From Elusimicrobiaceae bacterium (lineage in GTDB: Bacteria > Elusimicrobiota > Elusimicrobia > Elusimicrobiales > Elusimicrobiaceae): DNA of 64,000 nt. Positions 60,094-64,000 of this stretch are shown here, in pieces. Under the pieces are notes generated by a model. That model ran no database searches. It was not told the origin of the DNA and saw only the letters and a list, made by a program, of their open reading frames with translations. The DNA lies in assembly GCA_016281355.1 (NCBI GenBank), contig JAEEIL010000025.1, forward strand, positions 62,001-126,000, written 5' to 3'. Position 1 is the first letter of the stretch. Each line of letters begins with the position of its first letter. The position numbers and the translations under genes are program-made.

Positions 60094-61296
60094 TTATTTA
60101 AAAGATATTAAACGTGGCAAATACTTTAAAATCGCATCAATTTTAAAATCAATAATTTTTTTATCACGGCGTGTAAAATCAACACCCTCACCCACAACTA
60201 TCTGTTTTTTTGACGGTATTTTGGAATATTTATATTCTGTAAGTAATAAGATATTGGGATAGTACAAATTATGAAGTTTTTGGTTAAACAAATGTTGTAA
60301 TGTCAAAGTTGGGATATCAAGCCCTGCACTTACAGGCCAAAATTCATTATCTAATGAAATAGCAAATACCGGCATTTCCTTCTTAAGTAAACTAAACAAA
60401 TGGCACATATCATTGTATGCAAATTTCCTTATATCAATCATCTTAAAATGCGGATCTACTACCCCACATTTCGTTACACTTAAAACAAAATAATTATCCC
60501 AAATAAGTTTTCGCACAAGCTCATCAATTTCTTGGTAAGTATAGGCATTATTATCAAGTTTTAAGAGTATTATTCCTTTTGTTCCTTTCGCACTTTTTTT
60601 GATAGTCTTTAAACTATCTGCTACTTTAGATGGTATTTCTTCGGAAAAATAAAATATAGGTCTTGGAAAATTTTTCCTTTCATTAAAAGGTAAACCGAAA
60701 GTGTCAAATAAACTTGCCGTTCTATGTAAAGATATTTTTTTATACTCATAATAAACCGGCAAAACCAAAAAATCTTTAGGTGCCTGTTTTACTACTTCAC
60801 TATAATCATAATTTTTCCAAACGAAAGGATTTCTAAAACCCTTAAAAGTTTTTACTTTTTTAATATTTGGGTTGGTTTTCAAAAGCCCGGTGATCAAGTG
60901 GGAATCATTCCCGTTAAGTTTATCCGAAACATAAGCCCATAATTCCATTTTGGGATATTTTTTAGAAAGGGCCGCTATCAAAGGAGTTGTATATAAATAA
61001 TCGCCAAGCCCCATAAAAAATACTAGAGCAAAACCTTTTATTTTTGGATTTACAGCCAAAGCATTATCTAAGTTGTAGTAAATATGTTCATTAATAAGCA
61101 AAGGGCGTTTAATTGAATACCAATCCTCATTTATTTCAACAGTTTCTGTTTTAGTATCTTCGGGGTTATCTTCAAAAGAATACCATACCGGGCAAATTTC
61201 TTTATTACCTAAAATTCTATTTGTTTGAATGTAAACCCAACGGCAAGTTTCACAAATCACAGTTAAAAAGCGATATTTATAGATAAATTTTCTCAT
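60094..61296 (-). CDS. Glycosyltransferase family 9-like (heptosyltransferase type)
   Basis: The 400-residue protein carries MGLGDYLYTTPLIAALSKKY with PKMELWAYVS after it, the GT9 start pattern (GLGD..L.TP.L..L...YP). Later parts are divergent; a C-terminal stretch AGLDIPTLTLQHLF stands at the place of the usual GxxG/P nucleotide site. The N-terminal 90 residues add two cysteines and a Trp-rich segment not typical for the family. It may transfer a sugar from a nucleotide donor onto an LPS-like core. No signal peptide; the protein is probably cytoplasmic or peripheral. A single gene, convergent with the TPR gene. Confidence 0.72.
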   Translation of the reverse strand: MRKFIYKYRFLTVICETCRWVYIQTNRILGNKEICPVWYSFEDNPEDTKTETVEINEDWYSIKRPLLINEHIYYNLDNALAVNPKIKGFALVFFMGLGDYLYTTPLIAALSKKYPKMELWAYVSDKLNGNDSHLITGLLKTNPNIKKVKTFKGFRNPFVWKNYDYSEVVKQAPKDFLVLPVYYEYKKISLHRTASLFDTFGLPFNERKNFPRPIFYFSEEIPSKVADSLKTIKKSAKGTKGIILLKLDNNAYTYQEIDELVRKLIWDNYFVLSVTKCGVVDPHFKMIDIRKFAYNDMCHLFSLLKKEMPVFAISLDNEFWPVSAGLDIPTLTLQHLFNQKLHNLYYPNILLLTEYKYSKIPSKKQIVVGEGVDFTRRDKKIIDFKIDAILKYLPRLISFK

Positions 61297-61428
61297 ATAT
61301 AGATTTTATTAAATAACACGGCATCTTGCAAATATTAAAGTCCTTTATTCACAGAATGGATTCAAATTCCTTACCACCTTAAAATATGTTAAAATATATA
61401 TTGTAGAGATTTTATATTAGGAGGGTCT

Positions 61429-61758
61429 ATGGAACCAACAACAGCAGCAACAACGGCTGCAAGCGGAGGAATATCATCAAGTGGCTTTATGCTTGCTATA
61501 ATGGTGTTCTTCATAGTGATGATTATGCTCTCAAGCAGAAGTCAAAAAAAGAGAGATGCCGAACACGCAAAACAAGTAAGCACCTTACAAAAAGGGGATA
61601 AAGTCGTATTAGTTGGCGGAATAATCGGCACAGTAGTAGGGTTTAATCAAGAAATTTTGGAAGTTAAAGTTTCCGAAAATACGAAACTTTCCGTTTTACC
61701 TTCGGGTATAGTTAGCGTACTTAAAGGAAACACTTTGCAACAAGGAGATAAAAAATAA
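61429..61758 (+). CDS. yajC: Preprotein translocase subunit YajC
   Basis: The 109-residue protein has one membrane helix (residues 17-36) and the family core: SRSQKKRDAEHAKQVSTLQK, GDKVVLVGGIIGTVVGF. YajC forms a complex with SecD and SecF and helps protein export. It is followed at once by secD (1-bp overlap of stop and start) and secF, the usual order. AGGAGGG precedes the ATG, with AT-rich promoter-like sequence upstream. Confidence 0.92.
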   Translation: MEPTTAATTAASGGISSSGFMLAIMVFFIVMIMLSSRSQKKRDAEHAKQVSTLQKGDKVVLVGGIIGTVVGFNQEILEVKVSENTKLSVLPSGIVSVLKGNTLQQGDKK

Positions 61759-63164
61759 TGAACAAACTTGCTTTTAAATGGGGCCTTATAGGTTTAATAT
61801 TTATAGGTTCTATTGCTTTGTTATACCCCAGTTATGAGTGGTATGCAAAAACCCCGGCCGAAAGGGAAAAACTTGAGGCCTCTAATTCACGCCCGAAACA
61901 TATTTTAAATTTGGGGCTTGACTTACGCGGCGGTTCTTCTTTGCTATTAGAGTTAGACGTAAGCAAACTTTCCGGCAAAGAAACTTTAAATGAATCCATG
62001 CAACGTGCTATTGAAATCGTAAGAAACAGAATTGACCAATACGGCGTAGGGGAAATCCCAATAACAAGACAGGGGGAAAAATGGATTTCAGTCCAACTCC
62101 CGGGTATTGCAAACCCTGAGCAAGCGGAAGCCTTAATCGGTAAAACCGCAATGCTTGAGTTCCGTTTGGTTAAAACAGATGCTGCCTCACAAGAAGCTGT
62201 TTCAAAAATTTATGAATTAGATAATGCTTTCAATAACGACGGCTCTTTAACAGAAGAAGCCCAAAAACTTATGCCCGAAGGCACAGTTGTTATGAAAAGC
62301 AAAGACGGCGGTTATTTAGCTTTAACCGATACTGTTGCCGTTTCCGGTGCAGATCTTGAAGATGCCCGCGTTACTGCAGGTGAATATGGTTATCCGGCTG
62401 TTTCCTTCCAATTCAATAGTGACGGTGCTAAAAAATTCGGCAATTTAACAGGTGCAAATATCGGTAAACAACTTGCTATTGTGCTTGATAACACCGTTCA
62501 ATCTGCCCCAAATATTCAAAGCCGCATTTCAGCGCAAGGGCAAATTACAGGCCAATTTAAAATGGAAGAAGCAAGGCAACTTGCAATCGTGTTAAGAGCA
62601 GGTGCTCTTCCTGCCCCAGTTTCAATTATTGAAAAACGCGTTATCGGCCCCGGCCTCGGTGAAGATTCCATAAGGAGCGGTTTAACTGCATCTGCGATAG
62701 GCTTTATCTTTATCGTACTTTTTATGACTATCTACTATCGTGCAGGTGGTTTTATTGCAAGTATGGCATTATGTTTAAACTTAATTTTCTTAGTAGCTTT
62801 AATGGCCTATTTCTCTGCAACACTTACATTACCCGGTATCGCAGGTATTATACTTTCACTTGCCATGGCAGTTGACGCAAACGTTCTTATTTTGGAACGT
62901 ATGCGCGAGGAAAAAGATAAAGGTCAGCCTTTACCGCTCGTTATCAAAGAAGGTTATGATAAAGCATGGAGCGCAATTTTTGACTCTAACTTAACAACCT
63001 GGATTGCCTCTATCTTATTATTCCAATTCGGTACAGGCCCGGTCAAAGGTTTTGCTTTGACTTTGACTTTAGGTTTATTTGTGGGTGTGTTTACTTCAGT
63101 TTTTGTAACACGCGCCATTTATGAATTTGTACTTACTTCAAATCCAAAGGATATTAGTCTATGA
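61758..63164 (+). CDS. secD: Protein translocase subunit SecD
   Basis: The 468-residue protein has an N-terminal helix, D1 motif LGLDLRGGSSLLLELD, a periplasmic P1 region shorter than in Escherichia coli, D4/D5-type GLGEDSIRSGLTASAIGFI and VDANVLILERMREE, then five more helices. SecD uses the proton gradient with SecF to complete protein translocation. It overlaps secF by 4 bp (ATGA). The size (468) is smaller than the 615 of Escherichia coli, normal for many other phyla. Confidence 0.95.
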   Translation: MNKLAFKWGLIGLIFIGSIALLYPSYEWYAKTPAEREKLEASNSRPKHILNLGLDLRGGSSLLLELDVSKLSGKETLNESMQRAIEIVRNRIDQYGVGEIPITRQGEKWISVQLPGIANPEQAEALIGKTAMLEFRLVKTDAASQEAVSKIYELDNAFNNDGSLTEEAQKLMPEGTVVMKSKDGGYLALTDTVAVSGADLEDARVTAGEYGYPAVSFQFNSDGAKKFGNLTGANIGKQLAIVLDNTVQSAPNIQSRISAQGQITGQFKMEEARQLAIVLRAGALPAPVSIIEKRVIGPGLGEDSIRSGLTASAIGFIFIVLFMTIYYRAGGFIASMALCLNLIFLVALMAYFSATLTLPGIAGIILSLAMAVDANVLILERMREEKDKGQPLPLVIKEGYDKAWSAIFDSNLTTWIASILLFQFGTGPVKGFALTLTLGLFVGVFTSVFVTRAIYEFVLTSNPKDISL

Positions 63165-64000
63165 GATATTTTCAACTTCTACCCAAAACGCATTTTGATT
63201 TTATCGGTGCAAGGAAAACATTTTTCTTGATCTCAGGTATAATCTTAATTGCATGCATAGTTTCTTTATGCACAAAGGGCTTAAACCTCGGTATTGATTT
63301 TACCGGCGGAACAATGGTTCAAGTCCAATTCGAACAAACAACGGATATCAGCCAATTAAGATCTGCTTTGCAAAAAGCAGGTATCAATGCAGATATTCAA
63401 ACCTATATCGGTAAAAATGCTTTTGCTATTAAAGTTAAAGGTAAGCAAGACAATGTTAATGAAGTTTCAAAAAACATTGAAGGTGCTTTAGCAACTATCG
63501 GAACAAAATTTGAAATTGAACAAACATCCTTTATTGGGCCTACCGTAGGTAATGACCTCGCTAAAAAAGCTCTTTTGGCCTTCGTTCTTGCCTTAGGTGC
63601 AATGATCATGTATGTTGCGTTCCGCTTCCAAAATATTATTTGGGGTGCCATGGCAGTTGCAGCTTTGTTCCACGATATTTTACTTACAGTCGGTGTCTTT
63701 TCTTTCTTCCAGATTGAAGTGGACTTAGTTATAGTTGCGGCTTTACTTACGATAGCAGGTTTCTCTGTAAACGATACCATCGTTATCTTTGACAGAGCCC
63801 GTGAAAATTTGCGCTTGAACCCAAAGTATGATTTACCTACTTTGTTAAATGTCAGTGTAAATGATACTTTATCAAGAACGGTAATAACTTCCATAACAGT
63901 TATTGCCGCAACGGCAATTTTATATGTAATGGGTGGCGAAGTATTAAAGAACTTCTCCCTTGCATTACTTATCGGTTTAACATCAGGTACCTACTCAACA
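63161..64000 (+). CDS. secF: Protein translocase subunit SecF, 3' end cut by window edge
   Basis: From the ATG at 63161 the frame is open to the window end (280 codons). It shows a first helix, LGIDFTGGTMVQVQF (the SecF FTGG motif), a short periplasmic part and VNDTIVIFDRARENLR, with SRTVITSITVIAATAILYV near the end. It pairs with SecD. Only about 20-30 residues are expected to be missing. Confidence 0.93.
   Translation, partial: MRYFQLLPKTHFDFIGARKTFFLISGIILIACIVSLCTKGLNLGIDFTGGTMVQVQFEQTTDISQLRSALQKAGINADIQTYIGKNAFAIKVKGKQDNVNEVSKNIEGALATIGTKFEIEQTSFIGPTVGNDLAKKALLAFVLALGAMIMYVAFRFQNIIWGAMAVAALFHDILLTVGVFSFFQIEVDLVIVAALLTIAGFSVNDTIVIFDRARENLRLNPKYDLPTLLNVSVNDTLSRTVITSITVIAATAILYVMGGEVLKNFSLALLIGLTSGTYST

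Noticed and set aside
63403-63894. A 163-codon minus-strand frame at the window end
   Set aside because: It is antisense to secF, which has clear family motifs.
1-64000. CRISPR arrays
   Set aside because: I saw no regularly spaced direct repeats of 24-40 bp; repeats found are dyads, att copies and hairpins.
1-64000. Insertion sequences or transposase genes
   Set aside because: No DDE, serine or HUH transposase was found; the only recombinase is the tyrosine integrase.

Overview
The window looks like a chromosome segment of an AT-rich, Gram-negative-type bacterium. It encodes an OprB-like outer-membrane porin, a family 9 glycosyltransferase, YajC-SecD-SecF and many proteins with signal peptides. 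Gene content and style recall gut Elusimicrobiota, but that is a recollection-level guess that cannot be proven without a search.

Bases 1 to about 18070 form an accessory island ending just before uppS. On the minus strand lies an operon for a 43-residue peptide, a ClpX-like AAA+ unfoldase, a LemA-like protein and a TPR membrane protein. Its leader reads as a SAM (S-box) riboswitch with P1, antiterminator and terminator all visible. Upstream of it come a WYL regulator, a 1163-residue DNA methyltransferase and a PLD-nuclease/SNF2 helicase. The helicase is preceded by a long structured leader. On the plus strand are a replication-initiator-like protein, an excisionase, a tyrosine integrase, an autoinhibited Fic protein and a GHKL ATPase with a nuclease-like tail. 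Helicase, methylase and ATPase together resemble predicted helicase-methylase-ATPase defence systems. The right end carries a tRNA 3'-half remnant, a strong palindrome and a 19-bp direct repeat, as expected of a tRNA-targeted integrative element.

Bases 18091 to about 40000 are housekeeping and surface genes: uppS, thrS (without the TGS domain), a sulfatase-type transferase, rimO, a pyrimidine nucleoside phosphorylase, a SIS protein, a DUF2207 protein, cdd and a sirtuin. A porin, pyruvoyl arginine decarboxylase and antiporter cluster matches the chlamydial aaxABC layout for arginine-to-agmatine exchange. A 1601-residue exported protein has an MFS-like tail. Several exported-protein genes share TAGGNC-type dyads upstream.

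Bases 40196 to 55715 hold a peptide ABC transporter whose permease and ATPase genes are separated by about 8.9 kb of cell-envelope genes: a YidC-sulfatase fusion, a CDP-glycerol transferase-like protein, a cytidylyltransferase-aminotransferase fusion, an opine-dehydrogenase-like protein and an MsbA-like exporter. The ATPases run into peptidase genes, so peptide import and breakdown appear linked. The window ends with ankyrin proteins, an M15 peptidase, dCMP deaminase, a TPR protein, a glycosyltransferase and yajC-secD-secF (cut by the edge).
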